Assembly (NCBI RefSeq): GCF_024691275.1
Contig: NZ_JAILNU010000009.1
Location: forward strand, 29,502-93,501
Direction: 5' to 3'
Source: Ruminococcus sp.
GTDB taxonomy: Bacteria; Bacillota; Clostridia; Oscillospirales; Ruminococcaceae
Length of the DNA: 64,000 bases
This document shows, piece by piece, positions 38,194 through 48,365 of this stretch. The notes beneath the pieces were generated by a model. That model searched no databases, had not been told where the DNA came from, and worked only from the letters and a program-made list of their open reading frames with translations. Made by a program: the position numbers and the translations under genes. Positions within the stretch are counted from its first letter, which is position 1. The number at the start of each line of letters is the position of its first letter.

Positions 38194-41100
38194 TTAATCT
38201 ACTGCTCTCTGCGCGTAAAGTATCAGTATTGCCGATGCGTCAAGAGCATCTATCATGCTGTTTCCGTTCATATCTGCAAGGAGCTGCTGCTCCTCGTCAA
38301 GCACTCCTGCTTTATCGGTAGAGCTCAGGGCATAATGCTTCAGCACCGTAGATGCGTCCACCGAGTCTACCAGCCCGTCTCTTGTAACATCGCCCATAGC
38401 ATACTTAGTCGGTACATATACGGCTCTGGAAGCAAACTGTGTATCCGTTGCAGGGTATCTCACAAAGAATCCCCTGCCGTACTCTAAGGCAAAGCTGCTC
38501 TTGAAGTCTGTGCCAAGCAGCTTGACAGCCTTATCAGCATCAAAGCTGTTCGATCTTCCTATTATGCCGATCAGCTCATCTACGCTGTAACCATACTTTT
38601 CCGCCATTTCTTCAAGCACTATATCAGGTACATAGCTATCATACCCCATCTCGCAGCTGTCAGCACCTTCTATCGTGAAATGCGTCGCATCTTTGCCGAC
38701 GATCTTCGCAACATCAGGGATCTCCGCAGGTATATCAGGGATATCATATCTTATGGTCTCACTGGCAAACTTTTCAGAGGTAGCCTTTACTCTTAATCTA
38801 ATGCTCTCTGACGGGATAACGCTTATAAATGAAACGTCATTAAGTTCAGGATCAATATCTATGCCTCTTACTATCCTTCGTTCTGCTGAGATAAATTCCG
38901 AATCATCTGTATCTCCGACAGCTATGACCAGAGCATCGATGTCCTCACTGCTGATACCGCCGAGCAACTCATTTCTGTAATCTATTTTCAGGTCTGAGAT
39001 ATCTGCGCGTTCAGGAACTTTTACGGTTATTTCCTTGTCGTCCTTGAAAACTTTCAGTTCCTTTCCTGCATATTCCAGCACATTTGCTCCGTTAGTCAGC
39101 TCAGTGCCGTCAGGTGCAATGATTTTATCCACCAGCGGTGCGTTCATTGTTCCGCTTTCCGTGTCAAATTTTACAAAGTTTCTCTCTACAATAAGTTTTA
39201 CTGTACCGTCAAGCACATTCTCTCCGCTAAGCTTCAGCTCTATGGTTTTATTAAAGGAGTCCAAAGGGATATTCTCTATCCATGTACCGCTGCTGTATGA
39301 ATTGCCGCCGTACTTGATATCATATGTAGTGCCTGCGAGAATAGCAAGCTTATCGGTATCATAAGGAACTGTGATTCTGTACTCGTTCTTAGCTATCCGT
39401 TCTGCGTAAGCAAGGGCTTCAGTGACCGCTTTTCCGTCTGTGGAATAGCCTATCCAGTTTATCTCAGCCGTTTTCGGTTGAAAACTTCTTCTTGATTTCA
39501 CAGAGGAAACTATACCTCCGCGCAAAAGCTCTGCTGTTATGGTCACTGCCGATGAAATTCCTATCGGCTCCTCATATGCGGCTGTGTCATTGCTTCCATC
39601 TATGGTATAGGTTATGCCTTCGCCGCTTCCGGCATATGACAGCTCCACCTTTTCATTCAGCGGAACTTCGCCTGCATGATGTGAGTATCTCACCTTGCCG
39701 ACAGGATCGCCGTAGACTTTAAGGGTGAAATTTCCGAATGATGTCTTTATATCGCCCATAGCAAATGTTTCTTCGTAATCCTTCTCCTGCAAAGCCGCTG
39801 CTTCGAGAAGCGCTGTGTCATCATCTTCAAGTCCTTCATACAGCTGACTGATGAACGATTCCTTCAGCTCTTTTTTTTCTTCTTCGGTATATGTTACATC
39901 TTCTGTACATACATCTGTCCAGCTGCTGCCGTCAGGACTGATAAAGCTTTCACCCTCAGCCGTGAACTCGGATATCTGGCTCTGTGCAGCATATGTACTG
40001 AGATCCTTTATCTTGCCATCCTCGCTCTCAGCATAAAGGCTGCTCTCAACAGGCAGCACAAACGGCGTATCGGGACAGTACATCTTTACAACTACGCTGA
40101 ATTTATCTTTGCCCGAATACAGTACCGGTTCATCAAGATCAATGGTGATAAATCCCGTAAGGTCTGACTTTCCCTTGGTCGTATGCGAAGGTTTGCCTGA
40201 GGTCGGGATATGCTCATCTGTAAGATCTGTATAAACAGTTACTTCATACTCTGTACCTGCGTTGTATATATATGTGCCTACAGCACTGATCTCGCACTTC
40301 TCCGTGCCGTCGTATATGTCTGCCATATAAGACGGTCCGTTCGTGTCGGGAGATTCATACGCAGAAAGAGTCTGTATCGGGATAAAGCTGTCATGCTGAT
40401 ACAGTATGCTGTGTTCATCGGCATCATCGAGCTCATAAACCATAAGGTCGCTTATGGACTTGTCATAATACGAAATCCACAAATAGCCGTTCGCGCCGTC
40501 TTCTGTTCCCCAGCTGTTCTTACACAGCCATGCACCGTTGCCCTCAGGGGGAATAATAAAGTTGTCTGACGAGAAATCATCGTCCCAGCCCACTATTGCC
40601 ACAGCATGGTTCGCAAAACGCGGGAGCCTGTTGGAATTTGAGGAGTTGTAAAGGCTGTTCCAGTACTTGATTTTGCTTGACATATACGACACATTTACCG
40701 CTCTGCCGTTATATACAAAATCCTTTACAAGCGAATTGATCTCATCAAAATTGCTTCGTGTTTCATCGTAATCAAGGCTGTAAGCATTGCGCAGAATGTA
40801 ATCATGCTGTCTGCGCATCGTTTCAATCTCAGCTGACGATCTGTCAAAGAAATCCACGTCCGAATACGGCAGCCGTGTCTCATTAACAGGTCCGATCCAC
40901 TGCGACCACAGATTTGCGACCATTCTCGCTGTTCCGCCCTCGATAAGTAGGTCTTCCTTGTCTTTGCTCTTCAGCTGAAGCTGATCGTCGCCGTAATATG
41001 TAAAATATGCAGTATGCAGCTCGGACAGATCTATGAAAGGATCGGATGCCAAGAGACTCGTCTGTGCGCTTTCAACAGCTGAATGAGCCCAGCAAGTTCC

Positions 41101-41433
41101 ATATCTTCCCTGTGTTTTTATCGGTGTTGAACCGTATACTTTACACATATCAAATGAGGAAGGCAGAGCCTTTGGGTCAGCGGCTCCTACGGCAGTATAT
41201 TTCTTTATGGGAGTATACGCTGCCGTCGGTGCAAGCTCTGCACACGCCCCACCTGCAACCTTCCTGAGAACAGGCATTGACACACAGCCTGTCTGCGCAG
41301 GGACAGATGTCCTCTTTTTTTCGATACTGTTATTTAAAACATAATGTCCTGTTTCTGCATTAACTGTCGATGGTACGTATGCTGCTGACATTATAACCGC
41401 AGACAGGACAGCAAATAGTTTTTTTAATTTCAT
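38194..41433 (-). CDS. Secreted C1-type cysteine peptidase with C-terminal dockerin
   Basis: Signal peptide; LPSSFDMCKVYGSTPIKTQGRYGTCWAHSAVES, NHAVAIVGWDDDF, KNSWGTEDGANGYLWISYYD; dockerin repeats at C-terminus. Confidence 0.92.
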   Translation of the reverse strand: MKLKKLFAVLSAVIMSAAYVPSTVNAETGHYVLNNSIEKKRTSVPAQTGCVSMPVLRKVAGGACAELAPTAAYTPIKKYTAVGAADPKALPSSFDMCKVYGSTPIKTQGRYGTCWAHSAVESAQTSLLASDPFIDLSELHTAYFTYYGDDQLQLKSKDKEDLLIEGGTARMVANLWSQWIGPVNETRLPYSDVDFFDRSSAEIETMRRQHDYILRNAYSLDYDETRSNFDEINSLVKDFVYNGRAVNVSYMSSKIKYWNSLYNSSNSNRLPRFANHAVAIVGWDDDFSSDNFIIPPEGNGAWLCKNSWGTEDGANGYLWISYYDKSISDLMVYELDDADEHSILYQHDSFIPIQTLSAYESPDTNGPSYMADIYDGTEKCEISAVGTYIYNAGTEYEVTVYTDLTDEHIPTSGKPSHTTKGKSDLTGFITIDLDEPVLYSGKDKFSVVVKMYCPDTPFVLPVESSLYAESEDGKIKDLSTYAAQSQISEFTAEGESFISPDGSSWTDVCTEDVTYTEEEKKELKESFISQLYEGLEDDDTALLEAAALQEKDYEETFAMGDIKTSFGNFTLKVYGDPVGKVRYSHHAGEVPLNEKVELSYAGSGEGITYTIDGSNDTAAYEEPIGISSAVTITAELLRGGIVSSVKSRRSFQPKTAEINWIGYSTDGKAVTEALAYAERIAKNEYRITVPYDTDKLAILAGTTYDIKYGGNSYSSGTWIENIPLDSFNKTIELKLSGENVLDGTVKLIVERNFVKFDTESGTMNAPLVDKIIAPDGTELTNGANVLEYAGKELKVFKDDKEITVKVPERADISDLKIDYRNELLGGISSEDIDALVIAVGDTDDSEFISAERRIVRGIDIDPELNDVSFISVIPSESIRLRVKATSEKFASETIRYDIPDIPAEIPDVAKIVGKDATHFTIEGADSCEMGYDSYVPDIVLEEMAEKYGYSVDELIGIIGRSNSFDADKAVKLLGTDFKSSFALEYGRGFFVRYPATDTQFASRAVYVPTKYAMGDVTRDGLVDSVDASTVLKHYALSSTDKAGVLDEEQQLLADMNGNSMIDALDASAILILYAQRAVD

Positions 41434-41627
41434 GTGGCACACCTCTCAATAAAATATAGACATATTATAACATATAATATGTAATATATCAATATATGCC
41501 AAAATAATCTATCAACAATTTTTTTACGCGAATAAAAGGGACTTTCATCGCAGAGCCCATATATTTTTTTGCATAATGATACAAGTCTTTATGTCATGTC
41601 TTTGTCAGATATCCAATGTAAAATGAA

Positions 41628-41651
41628 AGCCCATACAATGTATGGGCTTCT
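41628..41651 (-). terminator. Hairpin terminator
   Basis: aagcccatacaatgtatgggctt just 3' of the minus-strand CDS. Confidence 0.6.
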
Positions 41652-41655
41652 ATAT

Positions 41656-44184
41656 TTATGCTGTTACTATACTGTCTGCCTTGTGAAGTTTGAGCTTTTC
41701 TACAGCCTGTTCTCTCATCTTGTATTTAAGAATCTTTCCGGCAGCATTCATCGGGAAACCGTCAACAAAGTCGATATACTTAGGACACTTATGCTTTGCC
41801 ATTCTTGCAAGGCAGAAGTCTCTTATCTCCTTCTCTGTAGCTGTTTCGCCTTCCTTGAGAACGATACAAGCCATTATCTCCTCACCGTACTCCTCGTCAG
41901 GAACACCGATGACCTGCACGTCCTTTATCTTTGGATATGTATAGAGGAAGTCCTCGATCTCCTTAGGGTAGATATTCTCGCCGCCGCGGATTATCATATC
42001 CTTGATACGTCCTGTTATCTTGAAGTATCCGTCCTCAGAACGTCTTCTTGCAAGGTCTCCTGTATGCAGCCAGCCCTCGCTGTCGATAGCAGCAGCTGTT
42101 GCCTCGGGCATCTTGTAGTAGCCCTTCATGATATTGTAGCCTCTTGCTACGAACTCACCGTCAACGTCATCAGGCACTTCCTGATTTGTCTCAGGGTCTA
42201 CGATGCGGCACTCAACTCCGAAGATAGGGCCGCCGACCGTATTAACACGCTGCTCGATAGAGTCTGTAGTCTTGCTCATTGTTGTTGCAGGAGAAGCCTC
42301 TGTCTGTCCGTATGTGATGCATATCTCGCTCATGTGCATCTTCTCGATAACTTCTTCCATGGTCTTTATCGGACACGGAGAACCTGCCATGATACCTGTT
42401 CTCATATATGAGAAGTCTGTCTGTGCAAAGTCCTTGTGTCCCAGCATTGCGATAAACATTGTAGGAACACCGTGGAAGCAGGTTATCTTCTCCTTATTTA
42501 TGCAGGCAAGGCCCTTTCTTGGCGAAAAACGTGTGATAGGCGACATCGTTACGCCGTGTGTAACGGAAGCTGTCATGGCAAGTACCATTCCGAAACAGTG
42601 GAACATAGGTACCTGGATCATCATGCGGTCGGCTGTGGAAAGATCCATGCAGTCGCCGATAGCCTTACCGTTGTTTACTACGTTATAGTGTGTGAGCATT
42701 ACGCCCTTCGGGAAGCCTGTTGTACCCGAAGTGTACTGCATATTTGCAACGTCGTGGATATCTATAGTCTTTCTTACGCGCTCTACCTCGCTGTAAGGAA
42801 CATTCTTTGAAAGCTCGACAGCTTCTTCCCATGTAAAGCAGCCGCTGTTCTTTGAATCAATGGTTATGACGTTCTTGAGGTAAGGAAGTCTTACGGAATT
42901 GAGCTTTCCTGCCTCACAGGTCTCCAGCTCGGGGCAGAGCTCCTTGATGATATCAACGTAATTGATATTCTTTATACCGTCGATCATAACGAGAGTCATG
43001 GTATCAGACTGTTTGAGCAGATACTCAGCCTCGTGGATACGGTATTCTGTATTCATGGTAACAAGTACTGCACCGATCTTTGTGGTAGCCCAGAAAGTGA
43101 TATACCACTGAGGAACGTTTGTTGCCCAGATAGCAACATGATCGCCCTTCTTTACGCCCATTGCCAGCAGTGAACGTGCAAAATTGTCAACGTCGTCGCG
43201 GAACTCGGGGTATGTTCTTGTATAATCAAGCTCAGTATAGCGGAACGCATACTGATTCGGGAACTGCTCGCAGATACGGTCGAGGATATCGGGGAAGGTA
43301 TAGTTGAGGATACGCTCCTTCGGCCACGGATACTGTCCGTCACCTCTCATACTTGTCTGGAGAGAGTGCTTGTGGGACTTTCTGTACGGTGCCATATACT
43401 CTGCATACTGAGGTATTACCACACCTGCACTGCTGAGTTCACTTGCCCAGCGCTTTACCCATTCAAGCGATACATAGCCGTTATAGTTGATAGTATCAAG
43501 AGCTGCTATCATATCTTTTACAGGGATATCACCTGTACCCATGATACGGTACTCAACAGTACCGTCCTCACGCATAACGCTGTCCTTGATGTGGGTGTAT
43601 TTTATGTATTCACCGAGGTTTGCAACAGTTGTCTCGGGAGACTCGTTATTGAAACGATATGGGTGATGCATATCCCAGAGTGCTGCGACCTTACGGCTCT
43701 TTACAGAATCAAGCACCTTTGCAAGACGTGCGGTATCGGAGTACACGCCGTTTGTCTCAACGAGAAGGGTAACATTGTATTCCTCTGCGATAGGGGCAAG
43801 CTTTTTCAATGCTTCGATGATATACTCATCGTAGATATCATCGGTCGGCTCAGGACAGAGATCGGCGAGTACTCTTATATAAGATGTACCGAGCTTGTTT
43901 GCAAGCTGAGCATATGCTCTTACCTCATCTTCTGCTGCCTGATACTTGTCCTTAAACTTTAAACAAGCGCCTGATGAAAGACATGGGATTTCAAGACCTA
44001 GAGACTTTAGCTTTTTGATAGTATTAGGTAGCTGTGCTTCTGTAAAGGGTTGTGCCTTGACTGAAAATATCTCATTACCAAGACCTCTGATCTCAATTCC
44101 GTCGAACTTGAAATCCTTTGCCATTGAGTAAATGTCTGTCCACGACCACTCGGGACAAGCAAGTGTTGAAAAACTAATTTTCAC
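41656..44184 (-). CDS. Fusion of sugar-phosphate isomerase/epimerase-like TIM barrel and AMP-forming acyl-CoA ligase
   Basis: N-term VKISFSTLACPEWSW...GIEIRG..., HIKDS; C-term YTSGTTGFPKGVMLTHYN, GWLHTGDLARR, GKILKYKMRE; GTG start with AAAGGA. Confidence 0.9.
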   Translation of the reverse strand: MKISFSTLACPEWSWTDIYSMAKDFKFDGIEIRGLGNEIFSVKAQPFTEAQLPNTIKKLKSLGLEIPCLSSGACLKFKDKYQAAEDEVRAYAQLANKLGTSYIRVLADLCPEPTDDIYDEYIIEALKKLAPIAEEYNVTLLVETNGVYSDTARLAKVLDSVKSRKVAALWDMHHPYRFNNESPETTVANLGEYIKYTHIKDSVMREDGTVEYRIMGTGDIPVKDMIAALDTINYNGYVSLEWVKRWASELSSAGVVIPQYAEYMAPYRKSHKHSLQTSMRGDGQYPWPKERILNYTFPDILDRICEQFPNQYAFRYTELDYTRTYPEFRDDVDNFARSLLAMGVKKGDHVAIWATNVPQWYITFWATTKIGAVLVTMNTEYRIHEAEYLLKQSDTMTLVMIDGIKNINYVDIIKELCPELETCEAGKLNSVRLPYLKNVITIDSKNSGCFTWEEAVELSKNVPYSEVERVRKTIDIHDVANMQYTSGTTGFPKGVMLTHYNVVNNGKAIGDCMDLSTADRMMIQVPMFHCFGMVLAMTASVTHGVTMSPITRFSPRKGLACINKEKITCFHGVPTMFIAMLGHKDFAQTDFSYMRTGIMAGSPCPIKTMEEVIEKMHMSEICITYGQTEASPATTMSKTTDSIEQRVNTVGGPIFGVECRIVDPETNQEVPDDVDGEFVARGYNIMKGYYKMPEATAAAIDSEGWLHTGDLARRRSEDGYFKITGRIKDMIIRGGENIYPKEIEDFLYTYPKIKDVQVIGVPDEEYGEEIMACIVLKEGETATEKEIRDFCLARMAKHKCPKYIDFVDGFPMNAAGKILKYKMREQAVEKLKLHKADSIVTA

Positions 44185-44200
44185 GATTACCATTCCTTTA

Positions 44201-44413
44201 CTATATACTATTAAAAGTGTCTCCCTCAGTCTCCATGGTCTCTTCATGAAGTACTTCAGTTGTGAATTTTTTTCTGTCAAAACCTGATGATGTCATATAT
44301 GTCTCAGCCTGATTCTTTGAATTGAATCGGCGTGAAAACCTTTTATTATAGACGAAAAAGCGCGGTGAGACTGCATACATACCGCTGTGGATATGCTTTA
44401 TCACCCATTTCAC
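44201..44413 (-). CDS. Small hypothetical protein (70 aa, GTG start)
   Basis: AAGGAG 6 nt before GTG; fits between the YdcF stop and the ligase fusion start. Confidence 0.55.
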   Translation of the reverse strand: MKWVIKHIHSGMYAVSPRFFVYNKRFSRRFNSKNQAETYMTSSGFDRKKFTTEVLHEETMETEGDTFNSI

Positions 44414-44423
44414 TGTTTTCTCC

Positions 44424-45185
44424 TTATCCGAAAAGCCTGTAGTAAACGACTCCGAACCATTCCCGTACCCAATATGTCGGGAGGATATACCATGCGGTAC
44501 GTCCTGAAATGCTGTAAGTCTCCATACCCTGCTTTTCTGCAAGCATTTTCGCTCGAAGCTGATGAAAGCTGTCTGTTATCAGGGTCGCCTTTTCGGGCAG
44601 TCCTTCATCTTTTATTATCTGCTGTGAAAAACGAAGATTTTCTTCCGTATTCACGGAACGGTCTTCCATATATATACGCTCAGGGGAAATTCCCTTTCCC
44701 ACGAGCCATTCCTTCATACATTCTGCCTCACTGATCGCCTCGTCGCTGCCCTGTCCGCCCGAGACAACTACGTTTACGCTTTCATGTTCCGAAAGGTAGT
44801 CGTAAGCTGCCTGCAATCTGCGGAAGAGCATCAGGCTTGGTGCGCCGTCCCTAACCTTGCAGCCGAGGACGATCACTGTGGTATTTTCATCTTTTGGCGG
44901 ATCTTTTGCCGCTCTGACCATAGATATACTTATCATCACAGCCAGTACAGCACAAAGAATGAGTCCTATTCCCAGAAAAAGCAATACTGCCTTTCCAATA
45001 GACTTTTCCCAGCATCTTCCTATAAAGGCTGCAAATCTTTCCCAGAAAAGGCATATCACCGCGAGTGACAGCGATAACGCCATTCCCGAACAGTTGCCGA
45101 GATTAATTATCCCGACCGCAGCAGGCATCAGGAACAACAGAAACAGACCTGAAAACAATGCTGTGGGAATAAGCTTTAAACTCAT
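44424..45185 (-). CDS. YdcF/SanA family (DUF218) membrane protein
   Basis: TTVIVLGCKVRDGAPSLMLFRRL, VVVSGGQGSDEAISEAECM. Confidence 0.9.
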   Translation of the reverse strand: MSLKLIPTALFSGLFLLFLMPAAVGIINLGNCSGMALSLSLAVICLFWERFAAFIGRCWEKSIGKAVLLFLGIGLILCAVLAVMISISMVRAAKDPPKDENTTVIVLGCKVRDGAPSLMLFRRLQAAYDYLSEHESVNVVVSGGQGSDEAISEAECMKEWLVGKGISPERIYMEDRSVNTEENLRFSQQIIKDEGLPEKATLITDSFHQLRAKMLAEKQGMETYSISGRTAWYILPTYWVREWFGVVYYRLFG

Positions 45186-45195
45186 TTTACACCTC

Positions 45196-46032
45196 TTACT
45201 TCATACTTGCTGCAAGCTTGAGTATCTTGTCAAGATTTTCCTTTGTTGTTGTTTCACTGCCAAGATGAGTGGGGACTTTATTGTAAAGTCCGTGGAAATC
45301 TGAGCCGCCTGTTTCGATAAGACCATACTTTTCGGCAATTGCCGAAAGCTCCCTGCGGGTGCTCTCATCAGCTGAGAAATGTCCTACCTCAACGCCGTCG
45401 ATCTTGCCTTTTTTAGCAAGCTCTTCCAGCAGCTCGATGTTATTGTACTGAGCGGGGTGTGCCATTACAGCGACACCTTTTGCCGTGTGTATCAGATCAA
45501 TAACAAAGTTTACGTCGGGATATTCACGCTCAACATAGCATGAACCGACCTCAGGATTGAACAACTCGCGGTCAAGATCGCCGTAAAACTCCAGCGCATA
45601 GCCGTAATCTATCAGCGCACGCATAATGTGCTGCTTGAAGATGCTCTTTGATGCAGTAGTGCGCTTGAGAATGCTCTCCTGTGTTATCGGGAATTTCTCC
45701 ATGACCTTTTCGATCATTTCCTTTGAGCATTCCTTTCTTATCTCACAGGATTTCATGCACAGACCTTCAAGTCTGTTAGGCTTTGACGGAGCATAGCACA
45801 GAATGTGTACCTTGCTGTTTCTTTCCTTGTCCCATGCCGACAGCTCAACGCCGTGGAGTATCTTTACTCCTGCACGTTCGCCCAATACATCGGCTCTTGA
45901 AAAAGATGCCATCGTATCGTGGTCGGTTATGGACAGCCAGTCAATATTCATACGTTTCGCCTGAGCAATTACATCTTCTATGCCAAGCGAACCATCTGAA
46001 AGCGTGGTGTGACAGTGCAAATCGCAAATCAT
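45196..46032 (-). CDS. PHP domain-containing protein
   Basis: CDLHCHTTLSDGS, SITDHDT, GGSDFHG. Confidence 0.92.
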   Translation of the reverse strand: MICDLHCHTTLSDGSLGIEDVIAQAKRMNIDWLSITDHDTMASFSRADVLGERAGVKILHGVELSAWDKERNSKVHILCYAPSKPNRLEGLCMKSCEIRKECSKEMIEKVMEKFPITQESILKRTTASKSIFKQHIMRALIDYGYALEFYGDLDRELFNPEVGSCYVEREYPDVNFVIDLIHTAKGVAVMAHPAQYNNIELLEELAKKGKIDGVEVGHFSADESTRRELSAIAEKYGLIETGGSDFHGLYNKVPTHLGSETTTKENLDKILKLAASMK

Positions 46033-46297
46033 ACAGTACCTTCTTTCGCCGCAGTGGGGGGAGTTTGCGGCAGAATAATTTAAAAAATTGTATAGATATG
46101 GCGCGTTTTTGAACACGGTTACATCAAAAAATCAGTAACAGTAATAATAACGCTAATAATTATATCACAAAATCATAACAATTTCAAGTGTCTGTATCCA
46201 ATTTTCACATTCCCATCACTTTTCTATGCTATCAGGCTAAAGCCGTAAATTCATGGCAAACCTGCACAATATCCTCATATTGCTTACATTTTCGGCA

Positions 46298-47122
46298 TCA
46301 TGTCAGCCGAGCATAAAGCTCGCTCTTACGGAATCCTGTTTCTTTCGCAACAGCTTTGCAGGCTTCTGTAGGCTTTTCGCCCATGTCGATAAGCTTCCTT
46401 ACCTGCGCCATAGCTTCTTCTATAGTTAGCTCGCCCTCTGCACTCTCCTGAGCGCCTTCCAGCACGAGAACGAACTCTCCCTTGGGCTCATTTATATTAT
46501 AATACTCCACAGCTTCGGCAAGGGTCAGCCTGAGAACTTCCTCGTGTATCTTCGTAAGCTCACGGCAGAGAGATATCTTTCTGTCGCCGCCGAAGAACTC
46601 CGAAAGATCGGCAAGGGTGGTTTTCAGTTTATGTGGAGCTTCGTAGAATACCATTACCGCAGTCTCTCCGCGGAGCTTTTCAAGGCGCTCGCTGCGTTCC
46701 TTTTTAGGCACGGGAAGAAATCCCTCAAATGTGAAACGCCGTGTACTCAGCCCCGACACGGCAACTGCCGAAACTACCGCGCTCGGTCCGGGAACTACCT
46801 TTACGTCTATGCCGCTCTCGGCACACATTTTTACAAGCACTTCTCCCGGGTCTGATATACACGGCATACCTGCGTCTGTAACTATGCCGCAGTTCTCTCC
46901 TGCAAGAAGTCTGTCTATTATACGCAGTGCGTCAGCCTTTGAGCTGTGCTCGTGGAAGCTGATGAGCTGCTTTTTTATCTCAAAGCGGTTCAGCAGCTTC
47001 AGCGTTACTCTCGTATCCTCGGCACATATAAAATCAACCGCTTTCAGCGTGTCCAGCTGTCTTATCGTAATGTCATCAAGGTTGCCGATCGGCGTTCCTA
47101 TAACGTAAAATGTTCCGCTCAT
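46298..47122 (-). CDS. rsmI: 16S rRNA 2'-O-ribose methyltransferase RsmI
   Basis: GTFYVIGTPIGNLDDITIRQLDTLKAVDFICAEDTR. Confidence 0.96.
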   Translation of the reverse strand: MSGTFYVIGTPIGNLDDITIRQLDTLKAVDFICAEDTRVTLKLLNRFEIKKQLISFHEHSSKADALRIIDRLLAGENCGIVTDAGMPCISDPGEVLVKMCAESGIDVKVVPGPSAVVSAVAVSGLSTRRFTFEGFLPVPKKERSERLEKLRGETAVMVFYEAPHKLKTTLADLSEFFGGDRKISLCRELTKIHEEVLRLTLAEAVEYYNINEPKGEFVLVLEGAQESAEGELTIEEAMAQVRKLIDMGEKPTEACKAVAKETGFRKSELYARLT

Positions 47123-47841
47123 GCCTGCTCCTTTCCTGTGGCGTATATCTTTTGCAGCTCCTCAGTGAAGCCGTTTTCGCTGCGTATATAGAGCTGCGGC
47201 TCGACTTTCATGAAGGGCTTGGATCCCTTTTTACCCTCGATAAGGAAGAGCCATGGAGCTTCATCAGCATTTTTCGATACGAAGCGCAGTCTTTTCGGCT
47301 CTATATCGTGATTTTTCATGGCAAATATCACATCGCTGAGCCTTTCGGGACGGTTGCAGACGCATAGCCTTCCCCCGAATTTGAGCAGCTTCTGAGCTGC
47401 CGCGCACACGTCGTCAATGGTGCAGAGTATCTCGTGGCGGGCTATTTTCTGGGCAGTTATCACGCTCTGAAAGCCTGCGTTGTTCACCTTATACGGCGGA
47501 TTGCAGGTCACGAGGTCGAGCTGTCCCAGTGGAGCGCCCTCCCATAGCTCTTTCAGGTCTGCGCATATGGGAACTATGCCTGTAGTCTCACTTCTTTCAA
47601 GTCCGAGTTTAAGCTGCTCTATGGCACCCTCCTGTATATCCACCGCATAGGTGACCTGCGGCGGCATTTTCTTCTGCATGATGAGCGGTATTATGCCGCA
47701 GCCTGTACCGAGGTCGCAGGCTTTATCCTTTGCGCGGTACTGCGAGAAGTCCGCAAGCAGGAAAGCGTCCGTACCGAAGCGATGGTCGCTGCTGGCACAG
47801 ACGTAAATCTTATCCGTAAGTTTTTCGTATTTGTATTCCAT
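47119..47841 (-). CDS. tRNA1(Val) (adenine(37)-N6)-methyltransferase-like
   Basis: ACDLGTGCGIIPLIM, LVTCNPPYKV; adjacent to rsmI. Confidence 0.9.
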   Translation of the reverse strand: MEYKYEKLTDKIYVCASSDHRFGTDAFLLADFSQYRAKDKACDLGTGCGIIPLIMQKKMPPQVTYAVDIQEGAIEQLKLGLERSETTGIVPICADLKELWEGAPLGQLDLVTCNPPYKVNNAGFQSVITAQKIARHEILCTIDDVCAAAQKLLKFGGRLCVCNRPERLSDVIFAMKNHDIEPKRLRFVSKNADEAPWLFLIEGKKGSKPFMKVEPQLYIRSENGFTEELQKIYATGKEQA

Positions 47842-47867
47842 AGTGTTCCTTTTTCGTAAATAAACGA

Positions 47868-48356
47868 TCAGTTTCTCATCATTACAATATATTCTGTAGT
47901 TCCTTCTTCCAGCTTCCTGTTGTCTGTAAGAAGAAAACCATGTGCTTCATAGAAACGTATAGCATCAGTGTTCTTTTCGATTGTCCAAAGAAAACTGACC
48001 TGAAAGTTTTCTTTGGCATATTCTATTAATTCCGAGCCTATTCCCTGTCCCTGGAAGAAATGATCGACATACAATTCAAGGATCTCATCTTTATCAATGC
48101 GGATAAGTCCTTTTATAATTCCGTCATCATACAGGAACATATTGTCAAGAAAGCCGTTTTCAATGTACTTTTCAGCCACAGTAAGCACCTGAAGTTCACC
48201 AAATGCGTACACATCGTCCTTAAAAATTGAACGATACTTCATTCGTTTTGCAAAAACAAGTATCTCCGCAATTCTCGAAATATCAGCTTCCGTCGCTCTT
48301 CTGATGATATGCATCTCTTTAGTATTTCCTTTTTCAGGCTCGTATTTGTATCCCAT
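47868..48356 (-). CDS. GNAT family N-acetyltransferase
   Basis: RRATEADISRIAEI, FQGQGIGSELIEYA, FYEAHGF. Confidence 0.9.
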   Translation of the reverse strand: MGYKYEPEKGNTKEMHIIRRATEADISRIAEILVFAKRMKYRSIFKDDVYAFGELQVLTVAEKYIENGFLDNMFLYDDGIIKGLIRIDKDEILELYVDHFFQGQGIGSELIEYAKENFQVSFLWTIEKNTDAIRFYEAHGFLLTDNRKLEEGTTEYIVMMRN

Positions 48357-48365
48357 ATTATATCC

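Noticed and set aside
37677-38197. Small plus-strand ORFs in the long intergenic region
   Set aside because: Short, overlapping, low-complexity and without RBS; treated as non-coding.
41569-42411. 280-aa plus-strand ORF
   Set aside because: Antisense to the acyl-CoA ligase domain; Cys/Leu-rich shadow translation.
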